DNA of 7,888 nt. It comes from Candidatus Micrarchaeota archaeon RBG_16_49_10 (lineage in GTDB: Archaea > Aenigmatarchaeota > Aenigmatarchaeia > CG10238-14). Of this stretch, positions 1 to 6,638 are shown piece by piece (position 1 is the first letter of the stretch; each line of letters starts with the position of its first letter). The stretch spans positions 1-7,888 of the forward strand of contig MFRS01000024.1 of assembly GCA_001784635.1 (NCBI GenBank), written 5' to 3'. The notes beneath the pieces were generated by a model. It had not been told where the DNA came from and made no database searches. It was given only the letters and a program-made list of their open reading frames with translations. A program made the position numbers and the translations under genes.

Positions 1-318
1 CAGTGTCGTTGACGTCGAAGTCGTTGTCTCCTGCACTATAAAGGCCTGCGTACCAGTGGCGTTCCAATTCCCCTTCGTGTCCTGCGAGTAGAACCTGTAG
101 CCGATTGCCTCCCCCTCCTGTAAATCGGATGAGGGGATGGTGTATTCGAACGAGTGGACCTGCCCTGAAGGCAGTGGGGGGCCCAGCTTGGTGAACCTCT
201 CTATCAGTGGCCTACTCTGGTCGGGGAAGAGGTACATCGAAATCGCAAGCAGGGTGCCTACCGCAATCAGCACAGCGGCTGCTTTGGCCATTATGTTCCT
301 CGATTTTTTGTTAGTCAT
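1..318 (-). CDS. Membrane-anchored protein with the C-terminal half of an Ig-like domain and a Thr/Ser linker; 3' end beyond the window
   Basis: An open frame from ATG at 318 runs off the left edge after 106 codons. Residues 1-8 are basic (MTNKKSRN) and residues 9-31 are hydrophobic, giving a signal anchor or uncleaved signal peptide. Residues 46-96 read as the last strands of an Ig/FN3-like beta-sandwich, with EYTIPSSDL, an IGYRFYSQD strand and a GNWNATGTQAFIV edge strand. From residue 97 a Thr/Ser linker begins (TTTSTSTT), so more domains probably lie beyond the window. The first half of the sandwich is absent here, but it ends the gene just upstream. The start lies five bases after that gene's TGA stop, and a GTGAT Shine-Dalgarno overlaps the stop, so the two are very likely co-transcribed and translationally coupled. 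An alternative start is Met10, which would shorten the basic N-terminus. The function of the whole protein is unknown. Confidence 0.8.
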   Translation of the reverse strand, partial: MTNKKSRNIMAKAAAVLIAVGTLLAISMYLFPDQSRPLIERFTKLGPPLPSGQVHSFEYTIPSSDLQEGEAIGYRFYSQDTKGNWNATGTQAFIVQETTTSTSTTL

Positions 319-323
319 AATCA

Positions 324-3300
324 TCACTCGTATACCGTGTGGTTCACCCAAACGCCTGTCGAATTCTCCTCCACTATTACCTTCTGTATCCCCCAGTCGT
401 CAATCCACTCGGACACGAGCCTGACCGACTGGCCGAAGATGACGCTGAGGGGGTCTGTGAGGACTCTCACCCACAGGGGCGGGGTGTCCGTCACCGTTGT
501 CGTTTGAGGAATGGTGGTTGTGGTCGTCGTAGGTAATGTAGTAGTTGTTGAGGACGTTGTGGTCGAAGTTGTTTCTGACCCTCCACTCTCTAATAGGATT
601 GCAAGTTGCTTCCTGAAAGACTCAAATTCATATCCCCTTTCGGGCCATTCGGCTGGGGGACTAGAGTATGTATTGGGCCATCCCGGATGACTCGATTCAT
701 TCCTATCGTATAAAGCCCTGGGAACAACTTGGTTAACGATATTGTCAACCTCGGCCTGAAGCCCAGCTTGTTTAGCCAGATACAGGTACTCAAAGTCCTG
801 GGCCCCCCGGCGCCAATTTTTCATGCGCATTGACGCAATTGGCCCAGAAAGGTTAAGATTGCCATAGTATTCGACGTGGGTATCGGGATTGTAGTTAGTG
901 CCGGGATAGACAAGAGAACCCGAGCCCCAATACGGTTTATATCCCTCAGGTGAACATACAGACCCATAACTCGCTGAATTGTAAAGCTTATAGTTGTCTG
1001 CAAAGGGATTGGATTTCTGGCCCGCGCCGCTGGAATCGTATCTAGTATAGTCACTGACATGGTAGTAGCTGTATGCATTCACATTGTATTTCCAGACAAC
1101 CCAAGGAGTAGCCCGGAAACTAGTCCCATAAGTATCAATTACTGCTGTGCCAGACCAGGGAAGGGCACCGTTGTAGATGAAAACCTTTGCCCCCAGGCTG
1201 TGCTCGTAATCAACATAGCTCTTCATGTACCCCTCATACTTTCCATACTGTCCACCCCAATAGCTGCCTGGAGGAGAGAAATAATTCGTGAAGGTTCCCA
1301 CACCCCAATATTCAATGTTGCTGATCAAATAGGGAAAGGGCAAAGGATACGGGTCTGCATCGGTCTTGGCACTCCCCAGGGGGAAACCTATCATGGTTGA
1401 AAGCCTTGGCATCCCAGTGTCGTCAAGCCAGTCAAGTCGCTGGACAAATGGGTTTGTTTCCGATGAATATTCTGTTGGCGGTGGCTCATCCGGAGGCATA
1501 TGCAGAGCATAATTCACGTTGGGCGCGTTAATGCTGAACCAACTATTCCAGCAAGCAGCTTGGCTTCTCCACCAGGCTGTAGTATTGCAGATGCCATCCG
1601 CTGGGGCGACATTGCTTCCGCAAGGCTTGCAATAATTCGCTCCCGATTGAGTAGGGAAACCTGCCCTCCATGAGTTGTACTTTCCCAATATATACATTGG
1701 ATTGCCGACGCCCTCCCCGGGGCCCTCATAGCCATTCACTTTGTTAAACCAGCTGTCCTGCCCATCGACTAGATACTTCTTGTATGGTATGATACCGGTG
1801 GTCATTTGGCTATAATCAACATTGGTCAGGAGATTCATTCGATGCCTATGGAACAGCTTCATGTAATTGCCCTCTATCGGGAAATATGCGGCACTCCTGT
1901 AGGTGACACCGAATCTGTCGACAAAATTGGCTTCATAGCCTCCAAACCAGAAATAGTTTTTGATGTGGGTCTCGTCAGGCAAACTCAAATCATAAACTTC
2001 CAGGCTGATGGGGATTGTGGAAAAGGTGGCAGAATCGATAGTCACCTTTATCTCCCCGTTATAAATTCCAGGTGGTGCATCTTTAGGGATATAGATATCC
2101 ACCCATATTCCCTGATTTGAATTGGGGTCGATTGAAAATGGGGCGCCTCCTTTACCGGGTGGAGCCTGGAATGGGATTAGGGCATCGGGGACCCACCCAT
2201 AATACTCACTATTATTTTGCTGCGGTGGCTGCGGCCCAGAATATCCCCAGGCACCAACGAAACATTTACCTGTCCTGACATCGACATTCAGGTAGTGTTC
2301 GGTAAAAAGCTCGATTCTTTTACCCACGTAATTGTAGGGGTCGCTTAGACTTTGGGCCTGGCTGTTATCAATAGAATATCTGCCAGAACTGAGTGAGGGC
2401 AAGGACACATCGACATTGTTAGCGCCGGCAGATCCTGATTGCAGGATGAGTTGGAAAGCGACAATTTCATTCTTGGCTCCAAAAATTTTAACTTTTTGCC
2501 CGTCCCACACTTGATTGTTTATATCGCTAGCTAAGGTATTGTTCAAGTCTTGCTTCATGATTTTCTCGCTGTCATCAATTGCCCATATACGGCTTATTTC
2601 TTCGTCATTAGATGCACCTTGCCATGCTCCGATGTTTGTCCCGTCAGACGCTTTATTTGCTATTTGATTTCCATAAGAATTATCAAGTGGCTTACTACAG
2701 TCCTTTATGGTATCCCTAAGTGCTTCTAAGTCTAGTAAGCTTAATGATGATGGTGAGCACTCTACATCAATCTTTATCGGCGACGTGGCTGGCTGGAAAG
2801 TGCCTACGGGGTTGCTGGCCATAAATACCGAGTTAGCTTCGTACTTAGTGTTATTCCCATTTGTGCAGTTCATTATTTCCCCGGCAATGCTGACAATGCA
2901 TCCACCGTTCGAGCTCTTTTTATTGGGGTAATAAGCATTGTAATCGCTTACTGCTGGCTTAATGGAAGCAACTTGAGTTAATAGTGATAATCTCGCTCCT
3001 CTGTCACCGATAATGAGGTTGTTGGTTATGCTAGAGTTTACTGCATCGCTGATAAGCCCGAAGTCGTTGCCACCGACAATGGTGTTATGATTTATGATAT
3101 TTCCTGCAGTATACAGATGGTTATTCATTGAAGGAACGTAATAACTACCCTGGGTGTAATAAATGTAATTATGATGCACACGGCTTCCGAACCCACACCT
3201 ATATCCCCCTGTTTCTGGGTAGATGAGCATTGAGTTGCCGAACTCGTCGTTCGGGGGGTTGGTGCACCCTGATTCTTCAAGCAGCCTAATCCCGGTCTTT

Positions 3301-4226
3301 GAATACTGGTTGTCCCCAAAGATCACATTTTCATAGACATCATTGTACGCCGACCTGATCTCTATACCTCCGATTTCCAAACCGGCAGAGTTTTTCAAGA
3401 CATTGCCTCTAACCACCGTCCTAATTGCGTCTGACTTAAGCTCAATCCCTTCGTTCATGGCCTGCAGTATTGAATTGTTTTCTATTATGTTACCTGAAGT
3501 CCAGAGACGGGGAGTATATTTTGTCCAGCAGGAGTCAGGTGTGATGTTGTAGGCGCCGCCTACATATATCCCTTCGTCAACGTTTTCGATTCTGTTGCCG
3601 GCTATGGTGTTGTTTTGCGATTTGCAGAGAAATATCCCAGTATTTTGTGAGCCATCATGTTCAAGGATATAATTTCCGAAGTTATCTATTCGCCCTTTGA
3701 CTTGACCTACACCTGTTCCATTCGCCATGCATAACGGCAGGCCTTCACCTGGTTGACAAAGCCCTTGAAACTGAAGGTGGATATAATTGTTTCTGACGAT
3801 AACATTCTCTGAAATATAAATTCCAATGCCCCCGTGGATGTAATCCTTAACCTCAAACCCTTCGAGGATTACATAAGAACAATTAACAAAACGAAAACCT
3901 GCACCCCGGTTAACAACAACCGGTTTATTGTTCTGGTCATAGGCCTTGATTGCTATTTCTTGGCTGGGAAGCCCAGTCTTATTTTCGATATGGACAGCAT
4001 CATATTGGTATTGAGAAACGCTACGGTATTCGCCGGGCATAACATATACTGTATCGCTTGGCTGAGATATCATGTCCACACCCTTTTGGATTGTCTTGAA
4101 AGGTTGACCAAATGTACCAGGATTGCCATCGCTCCCCGACGTCGAGACGTAGTATGTTGCCGATTGTACAGGTGAGGCTAGAATAACTAAAGTCACAAAT
4201 AGCGAAAACAAGGCCCTTTTCAGCAT
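324..4226 (-). CDS. Secreted beta-helix / DUF4091 (GH123-like) glycosidase with Thr/Ser linker and truncated Ig-like domain
   Basis: A 1300-residue extracellular protein, probably a polysaccharide-degrading enzyme. Residues 1-22 are a signal peptide, with likely cleavage after VQS. Residues 23 to about 540 open with YYVSTSGSDGNPGT and PFKTIQKGVD, the usual start of DUF1565/pectate-lyase-like right-handed beta-helices. Many short coils of the form xVIxxNxI follow, closing at NIGAWQG. Residues 546 to about 1212 match DUF4091: a beta-sandwich (RIWAIDD, FGAKNEIVAFQLIL, PPGIYNGEI, SLEVYDLSLPDETHIKNYFW), then a barrel with MPPDEPP (D913-E914) and a closing RRGAQDFEYLYLAKQAG segment. In GH123-type enzymes an adjacent Asp-Glu pair is catalytic, so D913/E914 are my candidates. 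Four cysteines at 866, 869, 880 and 892 lie just before it and may form disulfides. Residues 1214-1246 are a Thr/Ser linker. Residues 1247-1300 are only the first half of an Ig-like domain. There is no C-terminal anchor. The start is supported by the signal peptide and by GGGGAG upstream. The substrate cannot be told. Confidence 0.9.
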   Translation of the reverse strand: MLKRALFSLFVTLVILASPVQSATYYVSTSGSDGNPGTFGQPFKTIQKGVDMISQPSDTVYVMPGEYRSVSQYQYDAVHIENKTGLPSQEIAIKAYDQNNKPVVVNRGAGFRFVNCSYVILEGFEVKDYIHGGIGIYISENVIVRNNYIHLQFQGLCQPGEGLPLCMANGTGVGQVKGRIDNFGNYILEHDGSQNTGIFLCKSQNNTIAGNRIENVDEGIYVGGAYNITPDSCWTKYTPRLWTSGNIIENNSILQAMNEGIELKSDAIRTVVRGNVLKNSAGLEIGGIEIRSAYNDVYENVIFGDNQYSKTGIRLLEESGCTNPPNDEFGNSMLIYPETGGYRCGFGSRVHHNYIYYTQGSYYVPSMNNHLYTAGNIINHNTIVGGNDFGLISDAVNSSITNNLIIGDRGARLSLLTQVASIKPAVSDYNAYYPNKKSSNGGCIVSIAGEIMNCTNGNNTKYEANSVFMASNPVGTFQPATSPIKIDVECSPSSLSLLDLEALRDTIKDCSKPLDNSYGNQIANKASDGTNIGAWQGASNDEEISRIWAIDDSEKIMKQDLNNTLASDINNQVWDGQKVKIFGAKNEIVAFQLILQSGSAGANNVDVSLPSLSSGRYSIDNSQAQSLSDPYNYVGKRIELFTEHYLNVDVRTGKCFVGAWGYSGPQPPQQNNSEYYGWVPDALIPFQAPPGKGGAPFSIDPNSNQGIWVDIYIPKDAPPGIYNGEIKVTIDSATFSTIPISLEVYDLSLPDETHIKNYFWFGGYEANFVDRFGVTYRSAAYFPIEGNYMKLFHRHRMNLLTNVDYSQMTTGIIPYKKYLVDGQDSWFNKVNGYEGPGEGVGNPMYILGKYNSWRAGFPTQSGANYCKPCGSNVAPADGICNTTAWWRSQAACWNSWFSINAPNVNYALHMPPDEPPPTEYSSETNPFVQRLDWLDDTGMPRLSTMIGFPLGSAKTDADPYPLPFPYLISNIEYWGVGTFTNYFSPPGSYWGGQYGKYEGYMKSYVDYEHSLGAKVFIYNGALPWSGTAVIDTYGTSFRATPWVVWKYNVNAYSYYHVSDYTRYDSSGAGQKSNPFADNYKLYNSASYGSVCSPEGYKPYWGSGSLVYPGTNYNPDTHVEYYGNLNLSGPIASMRMKNWRRGAQDFEYLYLAKQAGLQAEVDNIVNQVVPRALYDRNESSHPGWPNTYSSPPAEWPERGYEFESFRKQLAILLESGGSETTSTTTSSTTTTLPTTTTTTIPQTTTVTDTPPLWVRVLTDPLSVIFGQSVRLVSEWIDDWGIQKVIVEENSTGVWVNHTVYE
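489..587 (-). repeat. Thr/Ser-rich low-complexity linker (end of the 1300-residue protein)
   Basis: These bases encode residues 1214-1246, almost entirely Thr and Ser with LPT and IPQ breaks. Such linkers separate catalytic modules from surface modules and are likely O-glycosylated (inference). Bases 532-545 (GGTAATGTAGTAGT on the plus strand) are identical to 4489-4502 in the linker of the neighbouring gene, so the two linkers are related at DNA level and not only in composition. Confidence 0.85.
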
Positions 4227-4270
4227 CTCTCCCCTTTTATTAATTGTCTTCGGGCATTATTAAATTAGCT
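4224..4270 (-). promoter_or_regulatory. Promoter and ribosome-binding cassette of the 1300-residue enzyme gene
   Basis: Reading on the minus strand, a TATA-like TTTAATAAT lies at 4265-4257, about 34 bases before the ATG. It is followed by GCCCGAAGACAATTAATAAA and a strong GGGGAG Shine-Dalgarno at 4234-4229. TAATAAAAGGGGAGA at 4228-4242 recurs exactly at 6256-6270, and the similarity extends imperfectly upstream through the TATA region. Spacing in both copies fits an archaeal promoter with a very short leader. Confidence 0.6.
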
Positions 4271-4272
4271 TC

Positions 4273-4287
4273 CTTATTGACAATAAG
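4273..4287. promoter_or_regulatory. 15-base palindrome in the intergenic gap (possible operator)
   Basis: CTTATTG-A-CAATAAG is a perfect inverted repeat of 7-base arms around a single A. It lies between the stop of the 627-residue gene and the TATA-like element of the 1300-residue gene. No T-run follows it, so a terminator is less likely. The position just upstream of the TATA region would suit a dimeric regulator. A chance palindrome in A+T-rich DNA is possible. Confidence 0.3.
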
Positions 4288-4295
4288 ATTCTTTT

Positions 4296-6179
4296 TTACA
4301 GGATTTCCCTTAATATCAAAAATGCCACCATCAAAAACCCTACAATAAGTGGAATCAGCAAGTATCCTGTACCCCTTCGGGGCTTCTCCGGCTCTTTTAC
4401 TGTCGTCGTCTCCGTGGTGGGTTGCCAGTCACTGCCTATTGGGGTTGTCGTCGTCTGCGGCACGGTGGTCGAGGAGGTTGTTGTGGACGGTAATGTAGTA
4501 GTCGCTTGAGTGGTCGTGCTGGTGGTTGTGGTGGGAGTAGGTCCGTTAACCAAATAGGCATTGACACCAAACTCCATGGGTTGGGTATTGGCTTCGTGTG
4601 CGCCCATGTCAGGAGCTAAACCAGCGTAATTATCATTGAAGTTCGGTAAAGATACTGCTTTATCATAACCGCCACTGGTTGAACTCAAATAAAACGATCC
4701 TAAACCTGTCGTCCGATCAAAGCTCTGCATAGCAAAGCCAGGGTCTGTGAATTTTATACTGTGCGGTGGTATGACATCGGTGTTATTTAGAGTGAATCTG
4801 CCATTATAGAAATCGTAGTCAATATCATAGTCCTGCGCCCCACCTGTATCTTGAACACTTCTTTGCGAGGAAGTTCTAGTCTGTAGAATATTGTTACGAC
4901 TAACTACATTTGACATGTCACCACCAGAGTCAGCTAGACCAGCCCTGACACCTAGTGCACCTGGTTGAAGCATGGTGTTGTGAAAGACATAAACTCTGCC
5001 ACCACCATCACCACCCTTGGTAAAACTCTCTCCACCAACCTGTCCAGAACCTCTATCTGCGCTTCCGGCGACATTTCGGAAGATGTACAGAGGGCCGATA
5101 TAGTTCCCTGCGTGTGAGATTTTGACGAAGGTTTTTTCTATGTAATTCTCCCAAATACGCACATTGCGTCCCTGCCCATCAGCCTCGATTGCATCATCCC
5201 AGCAATTAGCTAGATAGTTGCCGTAAATGTCGGTGTCGGGACCTGGGAAACCCGTACACTGCTGAACATTACCACACTGTGTTTCAAAGTTTGCCCCTGC
5301 ACCTAAGACGTCATTAAAATAGTTGCCGTTATCCGAATAGAACTCGTTATAGCGAAAGACATGATTGCCCCCGCTATTGAAAAGGACTATTCCCTGCGGC
5401 CCGGACGGATGTCCTGTCGACCAGTCATTAGAGCCATATCTTGGGTTGTAAATTTTATTCCGTTGGACAATGATACATTTCAAATTAGGGTTTGTTTGAC
5501 CATAATTGCCCCCACCAAAAATGGCTCCCTGGAAATTAGCTCCAGTACCCCAATTTGAAAGTTCGTTGTTCTCGATTACTACATCATGGACATCTGAGCC
5601 CAAATAAACTACAGTGTATATTCCTCCGGTTAGGTTCAAACCCCTGATAATAACATAAGAAGCACTGACATGGACAACATAGCTTTGGCTATTTTGCACA
5701 TCAATTGTTATATTTCTTCCAGGCTCAGGTGCGTATAAAGCATAACCATTTGCCGTACCTGAATCACTCACGGTTAAAGTACTCGAAGAATTGGCTGATA
5801 AATAATGAATCTTGTTAGGGTCAACCGGGAAATTCTCATCCCAAGTCGTAGCGGCAAAGGTTGCGGATGTGCTACTGTTCAGGGTTAGTTGAATATCATA
5901 GGTTGTATTGGCGGTAAGATAAATCAAACTGCCACGATATTCACTGTTCCTTGCATCATACCACAGTGGATAACCATCTTTCCAAGTTGGACTTCCTGAT
6001 GGACGGTATCTTACAGAGCAGATATTGCTCGAAGAACCTCCGTCTGGACTCCAATAAATACCGATTGAATTGAAGGTAACGATTGCCGAAGGTGCGGCGG
6101 CCTGAGCCACAGAAACGATATTGGATAATAAGAATAATAATAGAATGATAACTATCTTTACGGACGTTGTTTTTGTCAT
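4296..6179 (-). CDS. Secreted, membrane-anchored right-handed beta-helix protein with Thr/Ser stalk
   Basis: A 627-residue surface protein, probably a polysaccharide lyase or carbohydrate-binding beta-helix. Residues 1-27 are a signal peptide with a basic start, a long Leu/Ile core and likely cleavage after AQA. Residues 30 to about 112 look like a fibronectin-III-like domain (IYWSPDGG, TTYDIQLTLNSSTSATFAAT). Residues about 115-540 form a right-handed parallel beta-helix: repeated short coils such as YVIIRGLNLTGG, VVIENNELSNWG and VRIWENYIEKT, closing with GLAPDMGAHEA, the usual end of pectate-lyase-like helices. Residues about 547-595 are a Thr/Ser stalk; residues 604-624 are a transmembrane helix after EPEKPRR, with only REIL after it. 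The protein should therefore be tethered to the membrane with the helix outside. The start is supported by the signal peptide and by GAGGT at 6190-6186; an in-frame TGA lies just upstream. I cannot assign catalytic residues or substrate. The gene is 69 bases upstream of the DUF4091 enzyme gene on the same strand, with no clear terminator between. Confidence 0.88.
   Translation of the reverse strand: MTKTTSVKIVIILLLFLLSNIVSVAQAAAPSAIVTFNSIGIYWSPDGGSSSNICSVRYRPSGSPTWKDGYPLWYDARNSEYRGSLIYLTANTTYDIQLTLNSSTSATFAATTWDENFPVDPNKIHYLSANSSSTLTVSDSGTANGYALYAPEPGRNITIDVQNSQSYVVHVSASYVIIRGLNLTGGIYTVVYLGSDVHDVVIENNELSNWGTGANFQGAIFGGGNYGQTNPNLKCIIVQRNKIYNPRYGSNDWSTGHPSGPQGIVLFNSGGNHVFRYNEFYSDNGNYFNDVLGAGANFETQCGNVQQCTGFPGPDTDIYGNYLANCWDDAIEADGQGRNVRIWENYIEKTFVKISHAGNYIGPLYIFRNVAGSADRGSGQVGGESFTKGGDGGGRVYVFHNTMLQPGALGVRAGLADSGGDMSNVVSRNNILQTRTSSQRSVQDTGGAQDYDIDYDFYNGRFTLNNTDVIPPHSIKFTDPGFAMQSFDRTTGLGSFYLSSTSGGYDKAVSLPNFNDNYAGLAPDMGAHEANTQPMEFGVNAYLVNGPTPTTTTSTTTQATTTLPSTTTSSTTVPQTTTTPIGSDWQPTTETTTVKEPEKPRRGTGYLLIPLIVGFLMVAFLILREIL
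4395..4541 (-). repeat. Thr/Ser-rich stalk of the 627-residue protein
   Basis: These bases encode residues about 547-595, dominated by Thr with a few Ser, Pro and Gln, ending before the basic EPEKPRR that precedes the transmembrane helix. Base composition is richer in G+C than in the preceding beta-helix (one counted 60-base line: about 58% against about 38%). Bases 4489-4502 are identical to 532-545 in the linker of the other enzyme. Confidence 0.85.
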
Positions 6180-6219
6180 ATCCCTACCTCACTTAAAAAT
6201 TCGTCAAATCTGTTATAGA

Positions 6220-6255
6220 TTACACCAAGGCTACTAGGCAGTTTTTCCCAGGCAT
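6220..6255 (-). CDS. 11-codon upstream ORF (leader peptide or gene remnant) before the 627-residue gene
   Basis: ATG at 6255 opens a frame encoding MPGKNCLVALV, ending in TAA at 6222-6220. It has a better Shine-Dalgarno (GGGGAG, 6262-6257) than the large gene 76 bases downstream. The same RBS cassette directly precedes the start of the 1300-residue enzyme, so this ATG sits where the promoter's natural start would be. It is out of frame with the downstream gene. It could be a translated leader that tunes expression, or what is left of an older gene replaced by the beta-helix gene. Expression is not proven. Confidence 0.4.
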   Translation of the reverse strand: MPGKNCLVALV

Positions 6256-6300
6256 TCTCCCCTTTTATTATTTTCTGTTTCGGCAATATATAATACAAAT
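6253..6300 (-). promoter_or_regulatory. Promoter of the surface-protein cluster, with RBS cassette
   Basis: On the minus strand a clear archaeal TATA box, TTATATATT, lies at 6293-6285. It is followed by GCCGAAACAGAAAATAATAA and AAGGGGAGA just before ATG 6255. The TATA centre is about 34 bases from that ATG, the same spacing as in the related cassette at 4224-4270. Transcription would start near 6264, giving about 85 bases of leader before the beta-helix gene at 6179. Confidence 0.65.
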
Positions 6301-6438
6301 AATGCCATTCTGGTAGCCGATTTCCAAACAGTCATTAGCATTAGCATGCTTTTGCTCATCAACGTCCGCACAGATTCTTCTCCAACTCTATTTCCGGAAA
6401 AATTCTTCCCCAACTCGACGTCGCTTCACGGAAGTCGA
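6301..6438. other. Short non-coding stretch without a recognised gene
   Basis: I see no convincing gene wholly inside this stretch. It holds a tandem ATTAGC doublet near 6334-6345. It also holds a 15-base direct repeat with one mismatch, at 6374-6388 and 6402-6416 (period 28). Short open frames exist on both strands but lack a good ribosome site. Confidence 0.4.
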
Positions 6439-6476
6439 TTAATAAGCCGGATGCCAATTCATCCTTGGTGGGAAAG
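6439..6476 (+). promoter_or_regulatory. Probable promoter and RBS of the small zinc-ribbon gene
   Basis: TTAATAA at 6439-6445 is a weak TATA-like element about 35 bases before the ATG at 6477, the same spacing as the two promoters on the other strand. GGTGGGA at 6467-6473 is a Shine-Dalgarno element four bases before the start. Confidence 0.4.
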
Positions 6477-6590
6477 ATGGCTTGCATGTCTTGCGGAAAT
6501 GCGTTGGAGTACGAGTTCAGGAGCGGCCTCTACGTGACGGAGATATGCCTAGGGTGTGGGGGGACGAAGAACAGGATCAAGCTGATTTGA
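6477..6590 (+). CDS. 37-residue zinc-ribbon-like protein
   Basis: This small frame encodes MACMSCGNALEYEFRSG followed by a segment containing EICLGCGGTKN. It carries two CxxC pairs: C3/C6, and C24/C27 followed by two glycines. About 17 residues separate the pairs, as expected of a zinc ribbon or treble-clef knuckle with one bound zinc. The Shine-Dalgarno is GGTGG, the second codon is GCT, and a T-rich tract follows the stop. Base composition is G+C-richer than the surrounding non-coding DNA and resembles the resident nre gene. No signal peptide is present, so it should be cytoplasmic. Archaea carry many such orphan mini-proteins, often nucleic-acid or protein binding; I cannot name a specific function. 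It is the only intact plus-strand gene here. Confidence 0.6.
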   Translation: MACMSCGNALEYEFRSGLYVTEICLGCGGTKNRIKLI

Positions 6591-6607
6591 TTTTTAAAAT
6601 CTTTATT
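6588..6607 (+). terminator. T-rich tract after the zinc-ribbon gene
   Basis: TTTTTAAAATCTTTATT follows the TGA stop directly. Archaeal transcription ends at T-runs without needing a hairpin, so this fits a terminator for the plus-strand gene. The imperfect hairpin at 6608-6638 lies just beyond it. Confidence 0.45.
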
Positions 6608-6638
6608 CCACCAGTTTGAGCGAAGCGGTAACTAGTGG
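6608..6638. repeat. Imperfect inverted repeat (hairpin)
   Basis: CCACCAGTT at 6608-6616 pairs with AACTAGTGG at 6630-6638 in eight of nine positions, across a 13-base loop that contains GCGAAGC. It lies between the zinc-ribbon gene's T-tract and the receiver-domain remnant. It could be a transcription stop, a fragment of a mobile-element end, or chance. Confidence 0.4.

Noticed and set aside
137..536. Plus-strand frames over the left end
   Set aside because: Antisense to the split Ig-like coding region, with low-complexity products from the reversed Thr linker.
489..587. Repetitive GTNGT pattern suggestive of a satellite or CRISPR-like repeat
   Set aside because: It is explained by runs of Thr codons in a protein linker; there are no regular spacers.
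6374..6416. 15-base direct repeat with one mismatch, period 28
   Set aside because: Only two copies, no flanking element and no associated gene; most likely a chance or local duplication.
6359..6487. Minus-strand frame of 42 codons starting MQAIFPTKDELASG
   Set aside because: The composition looks protein-like, but there is no Shine-Dalgarno before the ATG and it overlaps the start of the zinc-ribbon gene, which has better signals. I recognise no family.
6346..6537. Plus-strand 63-codon frame
   Set aside because: No ribosome site, no recognisable family, and it overlaps the zinc-ribbon gene in another frame.
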